Below the pieces are notes generated by a model. That model had not been told where the DNA came from, made no database searches, and saw only the letters and a program-made list of their open reading frames with translations. DNA of 64,000 bases from Rickettsia felis URRWXCal2 (GTDB taxonomy: Bacteria; Pseudomonadota; Alphaproteobacteria; Rickettsiales; Rickettsiaceae). Position numbers and translations under genes: made by a program. Each line of letters starts with the position of its first letter. The first letter of the stretch is position 1. Positions 50,209-61,778 of this stretch are shown in pieces. The DNA is taken from positions 1,364,001 to 1,428,000 of the forward strand of contig CP000053.1 of the NCBI GenBank assembly GCA_000012145.1, read 5' to 3'.

Positions 50209-52061
50209 TTAACCAGCAGCGGGTACAAAAGTATTATCACCACCTAACATGCTAACATCATCATTTATATTTTGGTTTTCAATTATTTCGTTAAGTCGGT
50301 GTTCTATAGTTACAATTTCTAATTTTGTAGATTTATTAACTATAAGCTTTTCCATACTAGCCGTTATTTTGTCTATATCGGTTACATTATTAAGGGCTTT
50401 AATGTTGTTTACTATATTCTCTATAGTATCTTTTATTATAGCTTTATCTTTAGTATTTATTGCAATATTAGTAGATACTTTATCATTTATTCCATCAGCC
50501 AATTTTTGAAAACTCATTAAATTTTTATTTCGCTGTAGATATTTCTCAATTATAACTTTGCTTTTATTATCTATATTATCTTGCTCTAAATCTATATGCG
50601 TAATAGTAGTATTTTCTCTTAAAGCTTCAATAATTACTTTTACTACTTCAAGCGTTATCTTATTACCTGAAACATCAAGATGCTTTAAAGTTTTATTATT
50701 TGTTAAGAATTAAGCTATTAATTTTACTCCCTCATTACTTATATTGTTGTTGTGTAAATCTAGATGTACAATATTATTATTGAACTTTGAAGCTTCTATA
50801 ATTGCTTTAATTCCTATAATCCCTATATCATTTTCACCAAGGTAAATATGAGTAAGAGTACTAACCTGTAGAATTTCAGCTAATATAGATATTTTTTGAT
50901 CGCCTAAATTACTGCAACTAAAATCAAATTTCTCTAGATATTTACTTGTTTTTAGAACTTCAATAATAGCAATTATACCATCAGTACTTATTTGGCTACC
51001 TGAAAAATTAATAGTAGTGATTGTCTCAATACCTTTTAATTTATCAGCGATTAATTTTGCTACTTCATCACTTATTGTTTGATAACAAATATTAAGAGAA
51101 GTTTTATCGGTATTTAATAAATCATCAATTTGTATATTTAAGTTTTGAACCTTAAAAAGTTCTATTAATTCTACTTTTAATTGCTGTTCATAACCTTTTT
51201 CTGCTCTATGTTTATTATTGATATATAAACGCTGTTTATTAAGAGCTATTGCCTCAGTATATTTTCCTATTGCTTTCTTATATTCATTATCATTGTAAAA
51301 AACATCGCCTTCAGCATTTAATATTTCTGCTTTTTTATGATTTTCTTCTTCTAGTGCAAGGTTTCTCTCCAAGATCTCTTGAAGTTTAGGGATGGTTTTT
51401 ATAGAAAGATTACAATAAGTAAGAGAATAATTTTTTTCTAAATCGTCTATTATTGCATTTATACCTTCTTCTGTTGTATTGTTATCCATAAGATTAAGAG
51501 ATGTAAGGGTAGTATTTTCAATTAAAGCACAAGCAATTCTTTTAATTCCTTCATTTCCTATTTTATTATCCATAAGTTTAAGAGATTGAAGAGTATTATT
51601 AATTTTTAAAGCCTCAGCTATCGCTATTGCTCCTTTATCTGTTATTTCATTGTTATTAAGATTAAGAGTAGTTATGCTCTTACTTTTTTTCAAAATCTCA
51701 GCAATTTTTATTGCTTTCTCGTCATCAATTTTTTGGTTTGTTAAATAAATATAGGCTTATTATTACTATTCAGTTCTTGTAATGATAAATCAAAGCCAAA
51801 ATCATTAAATCTAGTAGTAGTAGTGGTGGTAGTTGTGGGACTAAGATTAGTATTAAGAGAAGAGGGCGTTTGTTGTGCTTCTGTATCTTTGTGTGTTGTG
51901 TGATGTTTATTATGTTGTTGCCTACCTGTATTATGTGTTTTGTGACCTTGAGATATAGGACGTGTTGAATGACGTGCGGTTTGATTTGCTCCATGATGTA
52001 CTGCTTGAGTTACTGCATGTTTTGCCCCATGCTGTACTACTGAACTAGCTACTCCTCCCAT
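50209..52061 (-). pseudogene. LRR/TPR protein of eukaryote-like type, broken by one frameshift and one stop
   Basis: About 617 codons from an ATG at 52061 with a strong AGGAGG site. The N-terminus (MGGVASSVVQHGAKHAVTQA) is His/Thr-rich and carries a run of eight threonines. A one-base loss near 51745 separates it from RNI-type leucine-rich repeats (ITTLNLNNNEITDKGAIAIA, LQSLKLMDNKIGNEGIKRIA). A TPR-like unit follows (AEGDVFYNDNEYKKAIGKYT), then more LRRs (LTHIYLGENDIGIIGIKAII). An in-frame TAA at 50710 precedes LTNNKTLKHLDVSGNKIT and a C-terminal helical domain ending at 50209 (MLGGDNTFVPAAG). An intact form would look like a secreted effector; this is inferred from the architecture. Confidence 0.8.
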
Positions 52062-52273
52062 AATTACCTCCTAAATATTAAATTTTTTGCTTTAAAATTA
52101 ATTATTAAATAATTAATTAAGAAAATAATAAGGGCCTTTAAAAAAGCAACAGAAATTTAACCAAAAGTATGAATAAATAAATTAAGATTGATTTAAAAGA
52201 TGTAGTGATATATAGAGGATTAAAGGAAATAATAAGGAGTTTTAATAATTAGTAATAATTATAATCTATAATG

Positions 52274-52453
52274 TTACCGACGTTTCAATAAGCCTTGCAG
52301 CTTAACACCGCCTTTAGCTTTTACCCATCGCAGCAACTCATCGGCGGCGTTCAGGTACTCGCCTCGATTCAGTTTTTGCCGCAATGTTGATGCTTGAAAT
52401 GCCCCGCTACCACAGTTAAAAATGAACGAGATTAAGGCGACTTGTTGCTTAAT
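52274..52453 (-). pseudogene. Phage lysozyme (GH24 endolysin) C-terminal remnant
   Basis: A short open stretch on the minus strand reads KQQVALISFIFNCGSGAFQA, then STLRQKLNRGEYLNAADELL, then RWVKAKGGVKLQGLLKRR and a stop at 52274. This is the C-terminal half of a lambdoid-type (RrrD/P21) muramidase: FNxGxGxxxxSTL, LN-GdY-AADE, and RW-G-LxGLxxRR. The catalytic glutamate half is gone; upstream of 52453 the sequence falls into AT-rich DNA. The fragment is visibly richer in G and C than its surroundings, so it is foreign and relatively recent or conserved. Confidence in the family is good, in function nil. Confidence 0.8.
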
Positions 52454-52651
52454 TAAATTATTAATATTTCTTTTTATAAGGTAATAAATTTACTATTTAG
52501 GAGAAAGAGAAAAGCTGCTTAGTTTAGAGATTTGGTGAAAGACAATTAATAAAAATTAGTTTTATCGAACCTTTCATTAAACGGCAAAAAGCTTGATTTT
52601 ATGCTGCATCTGCGGTTTGATATTTTTGTAGAAATACCGAAAAATGAAGAA

Positions 52652-52728
52652 TGGTGCACCCTAAAGGATTCGAACCTCTGACCCACAGATTAGAAATCTG
52701 TTGCTCTATCCAGCTGAGCTAAGGGTGC
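52652..52728 (-). tRNA. tRNA-Arg (anticodon TCT)
   Basis: 77-base cloverleaf on the minus strand with encoded CCA. Acceptor GCACCCT pairs with AGGGTGC, anticodon stem ACAGA/TCTGT holds loop TTTCTAA (anticodon TCT), D arm AGCTCAGCTGGATAGAGC and T arm GTTCGAATC. It stands next to a phage remnant; tRNA genes are common phage integration sites. Confidence 0.97.
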
Positions 52729-52800
52729 TAAACATTTACGGTAAACTTTATATCAGTTTTAATAGTTTTTTCAAGTATTCTTTTATTATCATAAATAAAT

Positions 52801-53133
52801 GTGATAAATAACATAATGAATAAATTCTATAATTACAATTCTTCTTCACATCAGGTTTTACTTAATCTTAAAGTAAAGCCTAATTCTAAACAGAATCTAA
52901 TTAGCGATTTTGTAATCATCAATAATATCCCATATTTAAAATTATCTATAAAAGCAACACCGGAGCAAGGTAAAGCTAATGAAGAAATCATAAATTATCT
53001 AGCAAAAGAATGGAAATTATCACGCAAGGATATAGAAATTATTAAAGGTCATACTAATAGCTTAAAAACGATATTGATAAAAAATATTGACGAAGACTAT
53101 TTAAATTTGATTATTAATTCCTATATTAAATAA
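52801..53133 (+). CDS. DUF167 (YggU) family protein
   Basis: 110-residue protein with the DUF167 pattern: HQVLLNLKVKPNSKQNLISD, YLKLSIKATPEQGKANEEII, NYLAKEWKLSRKDIEIIKGH and TNSLKTILI. The fold is known in the family; the function is not. The GTG at 52801 is the first start; the ATG at 52816 (MNKFYNYNSSS) may be the real one, since neither has a clear ribosome site. It is divergent from tRNA-Arg. Confidence 0.88.
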   Translation: MINNIMNKFYNYNSSSHQVLLNLKVKPNSKQNLISDFVIINNIPYLKLSIKATPEQGKANEEIINYLAKEWKLSRKDIEIIKGHTNSLKTILIKNIDEDYLNLIINSYIK

Positions 53134-53210
53134 GGTGCAATGGTTGCTAAGCTGTCGATGTCATTCCCGCATAGGCGTATGGGTGTTAACTTAAGGCGAA
53201 TCTCACTCTA

Positions 53211-53312
53211 TGTCATCCCGGGACGAAGTTCCCGGGATCCAGTTAAAAATACTAAATCTATTAGTATTTTTTATTATTTTCCTGGATACCGTGGACAAGC
53301 CACGGTATGACA
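53211..53312. repeat. Palindromic repeat, family C
   Basis: tgtcatcccgggacgaagtt at the left, gtggacaagccacggtatga at the right, and centre aaaatactaaatctattagt. The gap 53134-53387 also holds partial B-like fragments (tgtcattcccgcatagg) and no gene. Confidence 0.8.
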
Positions 53313-53387
53313 GAGGTGAAACTGATCCACACGGGAATGACATCAGCAGTTATATGACTAAAAAATAATTCATTAACTGGAATAATT

Positions 53388-55253
53388 ATGACACAAGAAA
53401 AAAAGAAATTTGATGCCGAGGTTGGCAAGATTTTAAATTTAATGATTCACTCTCTTTATAGTAATAAAGAAATTTTTATGAGAGAGTTAATTTCCAATGC
53501 TTCGGATGCTTGTGATAAATTACGTTATTTATCTCAAAGTAATAGTGAATTAACATCAGGCGATAGCAATTTTAAAATTACGGTTAAAGTCGATAAAGAT
53601 AAAGGGCAAATCATCATCCGTGATAACGGTATCGGCATGAATAAAGACGATTTAATTGAGAATCTCGGTACTATTGCAAGATCAGGTACGGCAAATTTTC
53701 TTAAAAGCCTTTCCGGTGATTCTAAAAAAGACAATATGTTAATCGGTCAGTTTGGTGTTGGATTTTATTCAAGCTTTATGGTAGCTGATAAAGTGACTGT
53801 AACTTCAAGAAAAGCCGGGGAAGATAAAGTCCATGTTTGGGAATCGGACGGGCTTGGTGAATATATTGTCTCAGAGTCAGATAAAGAGTTCACAAGAGGT
53901 ACGGAAATCGTTTTACATATCAAAAAGGAAGAAGATACATTCCTTGATCATTTTAGATTAAAACACATCGTTAAAAGCTATTCCGATCATATAGCAGTAC
54001 CGATATATTTCTTTGATGAAGCCGGTAATAATGAAATCCAGCTTAATTCAGCTTCTGCATTATGGACAAGATCGAAATCAGAAATTACGGAAGAACAATA
54101 TAAAGAATTCTATAAAAGCTTATCTTATGCCATAGATGATCCGTGGATTACTCTGCATAATAAAAATGAGGGAGCTATAGAATTTACTAACTTGCTTTTC
54201 ATTCCATCGAGCAAAACATTCGATTTATTCCATCCTGATCGCAAAAGGCGTGTAAAATTATATATAAAAAGAGTATTTATTTCTGATGAGAATATTGATT
54301 TAATTCCGTCATATTTAAGGTTTTTACGAGGTGTGGTTGATTCAGAAGACTTACCGCTGAATATTAGCCGTGAGTCATTGCAACATAATAGTGTACTTGA
54401 GAAAATCAAGAATGCTATTACAAAAAGAGTGCTTGGCGAGCTTAAGAAAAAGAAAGAGGAGTCACCTGAGGAATATAATAAGTTTTGGGCTAATTTCGGT
54501 GGTGCTTTAAAAGAGGGTTTATGTGAGGCTACAACCGATCATGAAAAATTATTAGAGGTATGTATATTCAGAAGTGCCTTGCATAATAAAATGATTAGCC
54601 TTGACGAATATATAGCAGGATTTAAAGAGGGGCAGAATACTATATATTATTTAAGCGGGGATAATCCCGATAAATTACTTTCAAGCCCACAAATCGAAGG
54701 ACTACTTAGTAAAAATATCGATGTATTACTTTTTACCGATACAGTGGATGATTTTTGGGTAAATGTTAATAGCGAATATAAAGGACATGCTATTAAATCA
54801 GCAACAAGAAGCGATATCGATGTAGAGCAAACTACTTCACAATCTGAGGAGAAAAATGCAGATAGTAAAAAATCCGATGACGAATATAAATTGCTAACCG
54901 ATTATTTTAAAGAAACACTTGGGGAGTTAGTAAAAGAAGTTAAGATCTCTAAAAAACTAACCTCAAGCCCTGCTTGTCTTGCCGTTAGCGACGCTGCTAT
55001 GGATATTCGTATGGAGAGATTTTTGATTGAGCAGAAACAAATAGCTGCTGCATCTGCCAAAAATTTAGAGCTAAATCCTAAAAATAAAATCATAGAGAAA
55101 ATCTTTAACGACTTAAAAGCAAATAATAAAAATAATGAAGAATTGGTTAATCTAATATTTGATCAAGCCTGTATTTTAGAGGGCGAACCGGTTGCTGATA
55201 CCGGTGCATTTTCAAAGAGATTAAACGATATTGTACAAAAAGCTATATTATAA
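53388..55253 (+). CDS. htpG: Chaperone protein HtpG (Hsp90)
   Basis: 621-residue Hsp90. The N-terminal ATPase has [50 protein letters not shown] and [15 protein letters not shown]. The middle domain has [20 protein letters not shown] and [20 protein letters not shown]-terminal dimerisation domain ([20 protein letters not shown]) ends near KAIL. The length is normal and there is no break. It is probably heat-induced as in other bacteria, but I could not assign a heat-shock promoter in the repeat-filled upstream gap. Confidence 0.98.
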
Positions 55254-55297
55254 CTTTAAACTTTTTAAATTTTAATGTAGAATGGTTGCTTAGATAT

Positions 55298-55393
55298 CGT
55301 CATTGCAAGGAGAATTACATAGTAATTCGACGAAGCAATCTCAGGATATTTGACGAGATTGCCACGCAAGTACTACGACTGCTCGCAATGACG
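55298..55393. repeat. Palindromic repeat, family A
   Basis: cgtcattgcaaggagaatta to cgactgctcgcaatgacg between htpG and hemA. Confidence 0.85.
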
Positions 55394-55437
55394 GGTATAC
55401 AATTCACATAAAAAACTTCAAACAAATAATAGTTCTA

Positions 55438-56682
55438 ATGTCTTATTACGATACTATATTTAGCAAACATATAGACAAAATTAAGAGCGAAGGAAGATAT
55501 CGAGAATTTAAAGCCTTAAAAAGACAAGCCGATAATTTTCCTTTTGCAGAACACGCTAATAAACAAATAGTTATGTGGTGCATTAATGACTATTTGGGTA
55601 TGAGTAAACATGCAAAAGTAATGCAAGCTTCTATAGATGCCTTGCTAAAATACGGTGTTGGATCAGGCGGAACTCGCAATATCGGCGGTAATAATATTGC
55701 CATTCTTGAGCTTGAAAAAGAACTTGCAGATTTACACAAAAAGCAAGCAGCTTTAGTTTTTACATCCGGTTTTGTTGCAAATGATACAACGCTTGCAAGT
55801 CTTGCTAAAATCATGCCAGATATAGTATTTTTCTCTGATGAGCTAAATCATGCTTCAATAATTGCAGGAGTTACAAGTTCAAGAGCCGAGAAATATATAT
55901 ATAGACATTTAGACGTTAAGCATCTAGAAGAGCTTTTACAATCAGTCGATATTAATAGACCGAAAATTATTGTTTTTGAATCGGCTTACTCTATGGACGG
56001 TTTTTTCTCACCTATCAAAGATATAATCAACTTAGCCAAAAAATATAATGCTTTAACCTTTATCGATGAAGTTCATACGGTCGGTTTATACGGTAAACAT
56101 GGAGGCGGTATTGCCGAGCTTCTTAATTGTAGCGATCAAATCGATATTATTCAAGGTACACTTGCCAAAGCATATGGCACTATCGGCGGTTATATCACTA
56201 GCAACCATAATTTAGTCGATGCTATAAGGCTAACCGCTCCAGGATTTATTTTCACTACTTCATTACCGCCGGTAATTTCTACCGCTGCAACGCATAGTAT
56301 TAGACATCTTAAAGAATCGAATGAAGAACGAATAAAACATCAAGAAGTAGTTACAAAACTTAAAAATTCTTTTGAAAATTTTAATATACCTTATTTGAAA
56401 AATGAAAGTCATATAGTGCCAATAATTATTGGTGATCCGATTAAAGCAGCTAGTGCCTCAAATATGCTCCTTAATAAATATGGTATTTACGTTCAACATA
56501 TCAATTTTCCAACCGTACCGAGAGGTACGGAACGCCTCCGAATCATCCCAACCCCTGCCCATACCGATAAAATGATCAATGATTTATCTATAGCCTTAGT
56601 GCATATATTTGCCGAACTTGATATAGAATTATCTTCTACAAAAGAACTAAACGAAGAAATACGCTTGAATCTTATTGCATAA
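55438..56682 (+). CDS. hemA: 5-aminolevulinate synthase
   Basis: 414-residue PLP enzyme that joins glycine and succinyl-CoA to start haem synthesis (the C4 route of alphaproteobacteria and mitochondria). Family motifs are [76 protein letters not shown], and the PLP lysine in [14 protein letters not shown]. It lies downstream of htpG, separated by a repeat. Confidence 0.98.
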   Translation: MSYYDTIFSKHIDKIKSEGRYREFKALKRQADNFPFAEHANKQIVMWCINDYLGMSKHAKVMQASIDALLKYGVGSGGTRNIGGNNIAILELEKELADLHKKQAALVFTSGFVANDTTLASLAKIMPDIVFFSDELNHASIIAGVTSSRAEKYIYRHLDVKHLEELLQSVDINRPKIIVFESAYSMDGFFSPIKDIINLAKKYNALTFIDEVHTVGLYGKHGGGIAELLNCSDQIDIIQGTLAKAYGTIGGYITSNHNLVDAIRLTAPGFIFTTSLPPVISTAATHSIRHLKESNEERIKHQEVVTKLKNSFENFNIPYLKNESHIVPIIIGDPIKAASASNMLLNKYGIYVQHINFPTVPRGTERLRIIPTPAHTDKMINDLSIALVHIFAELDIELSSTKELNEEIRLNLIA

Positions 56683-56775
56683 CTTCACGTCATTGTGAGG
56701 AATTTGCAACTTTGTTGCATGGTTCGTTTTATGTCATTCCCACATGGCATTGTTGCGTGGATCAATTTCACCTCT

Positions 56776-56878
56776 ATCATCCCGTGGCTTGACCACGGGA
56801 TCCAGTTAAAAATACTAATAATATTAGTATTTTTTATTATTTTTATGGACCCCGTCGTCAAGCGAACTAGGTAACACA
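56776..56878. repeat. Palindromic repeat, family C (degenerate right arm)
   Basis: tatcatcccgtggcttgacc at the left, centre aaaatactaataatattagt, and an eroded right arm (accccgtcgtcaagcgaact). With A- and B-like fragments it fills the 357-base gap 56683-57040. No gene is seen. Confidence 0.7.
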
Positions 56879-57040
56879 GTAGGTTTTACCGATCCACACA
56901 ACAAGACCTTCCCGCATAGGCGGGAATGATATAATATCCATGCAATCATGCTTTTAATTGCTTAGCTCATGACAATATCCATATTTATTTAGCAATATCT
57001 AAAAAATAAAATGAATTTTAACTTAATATAATTACCGAAT

Positions 57041-57460
57041 ATGTCTTTTTTTAACCGCAAAACTGCAATTATTAAACTCCTTAAAACTCATGCCGGCAAA
57101 GAGTTTACTGCTTCTAAAATAGCAACTTGGCTAGTTGATACTTATCCTCAAGAAGCAAAGAGAAAAGAGGAAGCAAGCAATGATAAACGATTACTTAATG
57201 CTAAAAGCAAAGTAAGAAAGAGAAAAATTATTATCATGATTTATAGAAATGAATTGAATAAACTATTGACCGCTATACAAATAATAGAACCGAACATTAA
57301 GATAATAAAAAAGAGAAATAGGGCTAAATATTGTTATATTAATAATACCGATAACACATTTAATACAGCCAAAGTTATTAAAGCCCTTGAACATAATAAG
57401 AAGCAAGAGCTTACTGCTATGGAAATTGCTCAATTGCTGTTAAATGCTAAGTCTACATAG
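57041..57460 (+). CDS. Hypothetical protein, winged-helix-like
   Basis: 139-residue basic protein that I do not firmly recognise. Residues 1-105 (AIIKLLKTHAGKEFTASKIA, TWLVDTYPQEAKRKEEAS, LTAIQIIEPNIKIIKKRNRA, KYCYIN) follow the pattern of an N-terminal winged-helix domain seen in some restriction- or DNA-associated proteins (COG2958-like). A second partial copy of the same motif starts near residue 112 (VIKALEHNKKQELTAMEIAQ) and is cut short. The end may therefore be a truncated larger protein. No signal peptide. Function is unknown. Confidence 0.6.
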   Translation: MSFFNRKTAIIKLLKTHAGKEFTASKIATWLVDTYPQEAKRKEEASNDKRLLNAKSKVRKRKIIIMIYRNELNKLLTAIQIIEPNIKIIKKRNRAKYCYINNTDNTFNTAKVIKALEHNKKQELTAMEIAQLLLNAKST

Positions 57461-57495
57461 TTAGTGATTGCGAAAATATACGACTATATGCCAGC

Positions 57496-57523
57496 AAAGG
57501 TGAGTTTTGCGAAACTCACCTTT
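57496..57523. terminator. Perfect hairpin between the winged-helix gene and tig
   Basis: 12-base stem AAAGGTGAGTTT / AAACTCACCTTT with loop TGCG, 36 bases after the stop codon. No T run follows on either strand beyond the stem, so terminator activity is uncertain. Confidence 0.5.
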
Positions 57524-57628
57524 AGCAATTCCTAATCCTAATGGGATTTTATAAAAACTATTGCATATTTCGGCTCATTAGTTTATTTTGATTAGCAAAC
57601 TATAGTACAGAATTAATGGATTATTAAA

Positions 57629-58966
57629 ATGGGAATTACCGTATTAAAAAACGAAGGATTGGATTTTCATGCAAGAATCTCTACTCCTTTAAGTGAGATA
57701 GATGACGATATTCAAAAAGAATTACTTGATTTAACCAAAAAAGTTAAAATAGCAGGTTTTAGAGCCGGTAAAGTACCTGTTTCAATTGTTAAGAAAAAAT
57801 ACGGTACTTCCGTCAGGAATGATATAATAGAAAGAAGAATTAACCATTCAGTAAATCACGTTATTAAAGAACATAATCTAAATATAATCGGTAGACCCAA
57901 AATTGAAGAATTGCAAAACGAACCCGATAAAGCTTTAGAATTTACCGTAAAAATAGAGCTATTACCTAAAATTACTATTCCGGATTTAAAGAAAATCTCA
58001 CTAGATCGTCCAAAATTAGAAGTAAACTCTAAAGATGTTGAAGAACAACTAGAAAAACTTGCCGCATTAACAAAAAGCTATACTAAAGAAAGCAAAGCAA
58101 AAATAAAAGACGGAGTTCAGGTTACTATTGATGCAATCGGGTACATCAAGGATGAAGCTTTTGAAGGCGGTAAATTAAATGATTTTAAGGTAGTAATAGG
58201 TAGTAATGCACTTATTCCAGGTTTTGAGAAACAATTAATAGGTTCTAAAACAGGTAGTGAAGTAGATGTTAATGTTACTTTTCCTGAAAATTACCATGCT
58301 AAAGATTTAGCAGGTAAAGATGCTCGTTTTGCAGTACAAATTAAATCAGTACATACTGCAGAACCTACTGTTATTGATGAGGAGTTTGCTAAAAAATTCC
58401 AAAGTAATAGCCTTGAAGAATTGCGTACACATTTTGCTAAACAAATAGAAAACGAATCGGAAGAAGCTATTAATACTATAATGAAAATGAACTTATTTGA
58501 TAAGTTAGAAAAATTGTTAGATTTTGACGTACCGGAATCTTTATTAGAGCAAGAAAAAAATATTCTAAAGTCCGAGACCGATAAAAATGACCAAGATGAA
58601 TCATTATTAAAAGATAAATCCCCTAAAGAAATAACAGAATATTATAATAAATTAGCCCTACGCCGTGTGCGAATAGGCTTATTACTTGCTGAATACGCAA
58701 AATCTAAAAATTTGCAATTAGAGCCCGATGATTTAAGAAAAGTTATTATGCAACAAGCACGTAATTTTCCTGGGCAGGAAAATATGATATTTGATTTTTA
58801 TAAAAATAATCCTAGAGCAATTGAAGGACTTAAAGGTCCTGCCTTAGAAGATAAAGCTGTACAATATATATTTAATAACGAAATAAAGCTTAAAGAAAAG
58901 AAATATACTAAGGAAGAGCTAGAGAAATATCTAGAGGCAGAAGAGCAACGTATTACTTTGATTTAA
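57629..58966 (+). CDS. tig: Trigger factor
   Basis: 445-residue ribosome-bound chaperone. The ribosome-docking signature is present in [20 protein letters not shown]. The FKBP-type isomerase domain (about 150-245) includes [19 protein letters not shown] and [19 protein letters not shown]. The C-terminal arms ([36 protein letters not shown]) are helical. Full length and intact. The preceding hairpin separates it from the winged-helix gene. Confidence 0.97.
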
Positions 58967-59014
58967 GGTTTATTAATTGTCATTGCGAGTGGATATATTG
59001 CGTGGACCCCTAAT

Positions 59015-59133
59015 CGTCATTGCGAGGAGCGAAGCGACGTGGCAATCCAGAAAAAGATTAAAAAAATTCTGTAAATCAGAATTTTTTACTGGATTGCTTC
59101 GTCAATTACTCCGTAATTTTCCTCGCAATGACG
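59015..59133. repeat. Palindromic repeat, family A (long form)
   Basis: cgtcattgcgaggagcgaag to ttttcctcgcaatgacg between the convergent tig and obg genes. Confidence 0.85.
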
Positions 59134-59187
59134 GAAAACCGGTCCACGCGGTGAGCAATGCCCGTCTTTCTTAGCTCCGGCAATATA

Positions 59188-60180
59188 TTACTCCTGATTT
59201 TTTATAGTCTTTAAAGCTAGTTTAACTATTTTATTTACCCCTAGATTAGTGTAGGTAGAGATAGGAAAAACTTCTTTATTAGTAGCTTTCTGCAACTCAT
59301 TTATTTTTTCTTGTATTTCCTCATCGGTAAGAACATCACATTTATTAAGACATATGATTTCGATTTTATTTTTTAGATAATCGGAATATGACTCAAGCTC
59401 AAGACGTACTGTATTATAATCTGCCATTACATCATTACTAGAGCCGTCTATTAAATGTATTAATACATTACATCTTTCTATATGCTTTAAGAATTTATCG
59501 CCAAGTCCGTGACCTTGATGAGCTCCCTCGATCAAGCCTGGAATATCGGCTATGACAAACTCTTCGTCATCAACATATACCACTCCAAGATTCGGCACTA
59601 AAGTAGTAAAGGGATAATCGGCAATTTTAGGCTTGGCTGCCGTTACAACAGATAAAAAAGTAGATTTACCGGCATTTGGAAGACCAACAAGCCCAACATC
59701 AGAGAGCAATTTTAAGCTTAAATGAATCCACATTTCTTCGGCAATTTCCCCTTCCGTACGCTTTCTTGGAGCCTGATTAACCGACGTTTTGAAATGGCTG
59801 TTACCGAGACCGCCGCTTCCTCCTTTAATTATTTCAAAGCTTTGGTCATCCTCAGTGAAGTCATGCAATAATATATTGCCGTCCTCGGAAAAGATTTGAG
59901 TACCGATGGGAACATCAAGAGCTAACGATTTTCCTGATTTACCGCTTCTATTTGAACCTTTACCGTTTTCACCGTTTTCTGCGGTAAAATGCTGTTTATA
60001 TCGATAATTTACTAGCGTATTAAGATGGTGATTACTCCTAAAAATAACACTACCGCCACGTCCACCGTCACCGCCGTCCGGTCCGCCTCTGTCAATAAAT
60101 TTCTCACGATGGAAACTAACACAACCATTGCCGCCGTTTCCACCTTTTATACATATTTTAACTTCATCAATAAAATTCAT
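59188..60180 (-). CDS. obgE: GTPase Obg/CgtA
   Basis: 330-residue essential GTPase acting on the large ribosomal subunit and stress control. The glycine-rich Obg fold ([35 protein letters not shown]) precedes a G domain with [12 protein letters not shown] (G1), [10 protein letters not shown] (G2), [18 protein letters not shown] (G3) and LNKCDVLT (G4). The protein is the short form without an OCT domain. It lies convergent with tig. Confidence 0.97.
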   Translation of the reverse strand: MNFIDEVKICIKGGNGGNGCVSFHREKFIDRGGPDGGDGGRGGSVIFRSNHHLNTLVNYRYKQHFTAENGENGKGSNRSGKSGKSLALDVPIGTQIFSEDGNILLHDFTEDDQSFEIIKGGSGGLGNSHFKTSVNQAPRKRTEGEIAEEMWIHLSLKLLSDVGLVGLPNAGKSTFLSVVTAAKPKIADYPFTTLVPNLGVVYVDDEEFVIADIPGLIEGAHQGHGLGDKFLKHIERCNVLIHLIDGSSNDVMADYNTVRLELESYSDYLKNKIEIICLNKCDVLTDEEIQEKINELQKATNKEVFPISTYTNLGVNKIVKLALKTIKNQE

Positions 60181-60235
60181 ACTTGCCTTAATTTTTTTAT
60201 GTCATTCCCGCATGGCATTGTTGCGTAGAAATGAT

Positions 60236-60391
60236 ATATACCTCGAGTAAATGAAGAGTTGGTATACGAAGCTCAATTTGGAAAAGAGCAAGGAGTCTGT
60301 AAGCCGAGGAGCGGAGCGTATACTTAATACGTGAGCATCCGAGGTCTTACAAAGACGACGCAGCCAATTTTTCAAATTCAGCGAGTATACT
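60236..60391. repeat. Rickettsial palindromic element-like repeat (second locus)
   Basis: About 156 bases nearly identical to 19490-19648 (tacgaagctcaatttggaaa, gtctgtaagccgaggagcgg, catccgaggtcttacaaaga). It ends one base before the gltA stop codon at 60392-60394, as the other copy abuts the ubiD stop. The minus frame through it is open but carries no gene signal, so I do not call it a protein. Confidence 0.8.
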
Positions 60392-61699
60392 CTACCTCTC
60401 CCCGATACCCTTATACTCTCTATGTACATAACCGGTGTAAAGCTGTCTAGGTCTGCTGATTTTTTGTTCAGGGTCTTCGTGCATTTCTTTCCACTGTGCC
60501 ATCCAGCCTACGGTTCTTGCTATTGCAAAAAGTACCGTAAACATTTGCGACGGTATACCCATAGCTTTATAGATAATACCTGAATAAAAATCAACATTTG
60601 GATATAATTTTCTCTCAATAAAATATTCATCTTTAAGAGCGATAGCTTCAAGTTCTATTGCTATTTGCAAAAGCGGATTGTTTTCTAGCTGTCCGAGTTC
60701 CTTTAATACTTCTTTGCAAGTTTCTTTAAGTACTGCGGCACGTGGGTCATAGTTTTTATAAACACGATGACCGAAACCCATTAACCTAAACGGATCATTT
60801 TTATCCTTAGCTTTAGCTATATATTTAGGAATATTCTCAGAACTACCGATTTCTTTAAGCATATTTATTACCGCTTCATTAGCCCCGCCGTGGGCAGGCC
60901 CCCAAAGTGAGGCAATCCCTGTACTTACGCAAGCAAAAGGGTTAGCCCCGGATGAGCCGGCAATTCGGACTGTTGAAGTAGAAGCGTTCTGCTCATGGTC
61001 AGCATGCAGAATAAATATTTTATTAAGAGCATTTTTTATTATTGGATTTACTTTATATTTTGTACAAGGCGTTGCAAACATCATATGCAGAAAATTTTCA
61101 GTAAAATCTAACGAATTATCAGGATAAATAAACGGTTGTCCTATAGAATATTTATAGGACATTGCGGCGATAGTTGGTATCTTAGCAATCATTCTAATAG
61201 CGGTAAGTTCGTAGTCTGCTTCTTTAAAATTCAGTAAATCAGGATAAAATGCCGAAAGAGAACCAACGGCCGCAAGCATAATAGCCATAGGATGAGAAGA
61301 GCTACAAAATGTTTGAAATAAATAGTGTAATCTTTCATTCACTAATGAATGATGAGCAACCTGTTTAGTGAAATTATTATACTGCTCGATGCTTGGCAAT
61401 TCTCCGTAGATTAGCAAATATGCCACTTCTAAAAAATCACTTTTCTCGGCTAAATCTTTAATGTCATATCCTCGATGTCGCAAGATTCCTTTATCACCGT
61501 CTATATAAGTGATAGTAGACTGACAAGAAGCAGTAGACATAAAGCCCGGGTCATAAGTAAAACAATCGGCTTCCGAAGATACCCTGCTTATATCGATTAC
61601 ATCCTCACCAATACTTGCTTTAAGTATAGGTAATTTAAATATTTTTCCTCTGATTTTTAATTCGGCAAATTCTGAATCATTACTATTTTCATTGGTCAT
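60392..61699 (-). CDS. gltA: Citrate synthase (type II)
   Basis: 435-residue hexameric-type citrate synthase, the standard rickettsial typing gene. Catalytic residues lie in [20 protein letters not shown], the substrate histidine region [12 protein letters not shown], and [16 protein letters not shown] start at the ATG at 61699 ([19 protein letters not shown]), which matches the usual N-terminus; an upstream in-frame codon ([10 protein letters not shown]) is a weaker option. It ends [10 protein letters not shown], just before the palindromic element. Confidence 0.98.
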
Positions 61700-61778
61700 A
61701 TGGATATACCCTTTGTTGTTATATATCAATATAACCTTAATTTCAGAAAATTAGAAATGAATTATTATTTATGAGGAT

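Noticed and set aside
60202..60429. 75-codon minus-strand frame overlapping the gltA 3' end
   Set aside because: It lies almost wholly within a palindromic element shared with the ubiD-phaC gap, so it is repeat-derived and not a gene.
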